Shown one piece after another: positions 63,888 through 64,000 of a stretch of 64,000 nt of DNA. Each line of letters begins with the position of its first letter. The stretch's first letter is position 1. Both the position numbers and the translations under genes were made by a program. The notes under the pieces were generated by a model. It was given only the letters and a program-made list of their open reading frames with translations, had not been told where the DNA came from and made no database searches. This DNA is from Actinomadura opuntiae (GTDB taxonomy: Bacteria; Actinomycetota; Actinomycetes; Streptosporangiales; Streptosporangiaceae): assembly GCF_030283205.1 (NCBI RefSeq), contig NZ_JASNWF010000001.1, positions 248,001 to 312,000 on the forward strand. Direction: 5' to 3'.

Positions 63888-64000
63888 GGCACGCCCAGTA
63901 CCCGCCGCGCGCGCCTCCATGTGCCCTGGATGACGTGCCGTATATGCCCTTATCAGCCGTCACTTCTCCCACCAGGGACTTTTTCTCCCACGGCGTTTAG

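Overview
This is a 64 kb stretch of very high G+C actinobacterial chromosome. The gene style points to a Streptosporangiales/Thermomonosporaceae (Actinomadura-like) organism, which is an inference from sequence character only: GTG starts, many ATGA/GTGA start-stop overlaps, a thiC with a TPP riboswitch, a mannose-1-phosphate guanylyltransferase fusion and many regulator-transporter pairs. No rRNA, tRNA, CRISPR array, transposase, integrase or prophage gene was seen. Coding density is high and no gene-free gap exceeds about 250 bases. The largest gaps (8679-8922, 27332-27574, 18175-18413, 30747-30966, 49460-49677, 6749-6953) hold promoters, a riboswitch, terminators or nothing recognisable.

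Layout. 0-9.5 kb: nucleotidyltransferase/phosphomannomutase fusion coupled to a CDP-alcohol phosphatidyltransferase, NUDIX hydrolase, orphan histidine kinase, NADP glutamate dehydrogenase, TrmO, TPP riboswitch plus thiC, TetR regulator. 9.5-13 kb: metallophosphoesterase, then a DUF1772 protein and an NmrA-like oxidoreductase divergent from an AraC regulator. 13-20.8 kb: ABC exporter with a YncE/phosphoesterase protein, then small secreted proteins and a larger secreted protein of unknown function. 20.9-24.8 kb: GntR regulator with an ascorbate-class PTS (IIC, IIB, IIA) and a SIS-domain sugar-phosphate protein. 24.8-32.7 kb: housekeeping and unknown genes (EF-hand protein, pgi, tesB, MFS, aldehyde dehydrogenase, thioredoxin).

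32.9-42.6 kb is a minus-strand hydroxyproline catabolic locus. The inferred route is 4-hydroxyproline epimerase, a multi-subunit flavin/[2Fe-2S] dehydrogenase, a DapA-family deaminase, then 2-oxoglutarate-semialdehyde dehydrogenase giving 2-oxoglutarate. It also carries an APC permease, an XRE-cupin regulator and an ornithine-cyclodeaminase-family enzyme. 42.7-57 kb looks like an amino-acid/carboxylate catabolic region: a Liv-type ABC importer with a fused permease-ATPase, a fused E1 alpha-beta 2-oxoacid dehydrogenase, an ALDH7-like dehydrogenase with an FAD oxidase, LysR, PaaZ and an acyl-CoA synthetase. 57-64 kb holds an aldo/keto reductase, a PEBP protein, an MmyB-type regulator facing a DHA2 exporter, a flavodoxin-fold reductase and two tandem family-2 glycosyltransferases.

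The most interesting signals are regulatory. (1) A DasR/NagR-like 16-bp site lies exactly on the -35 of the PTS regulator, in the region shared with the unknown secreted protein, and a near-copy made of rare codons lies inside the regulator gene. Together these suggest an amino-sugar scavenging system built on an ascorbate-class PTS. (2) Two 18-bp sites, 16/18 identical when one is reverse-complemented, flank the XRE-cupin gene of the hydroxyproline locus. (3) A motif is shared between the Liv operon and the ALDH/FAD operon. (4) Short tandem repeats with units that are multiples of 3 bp sit repeatedly at gene ends.
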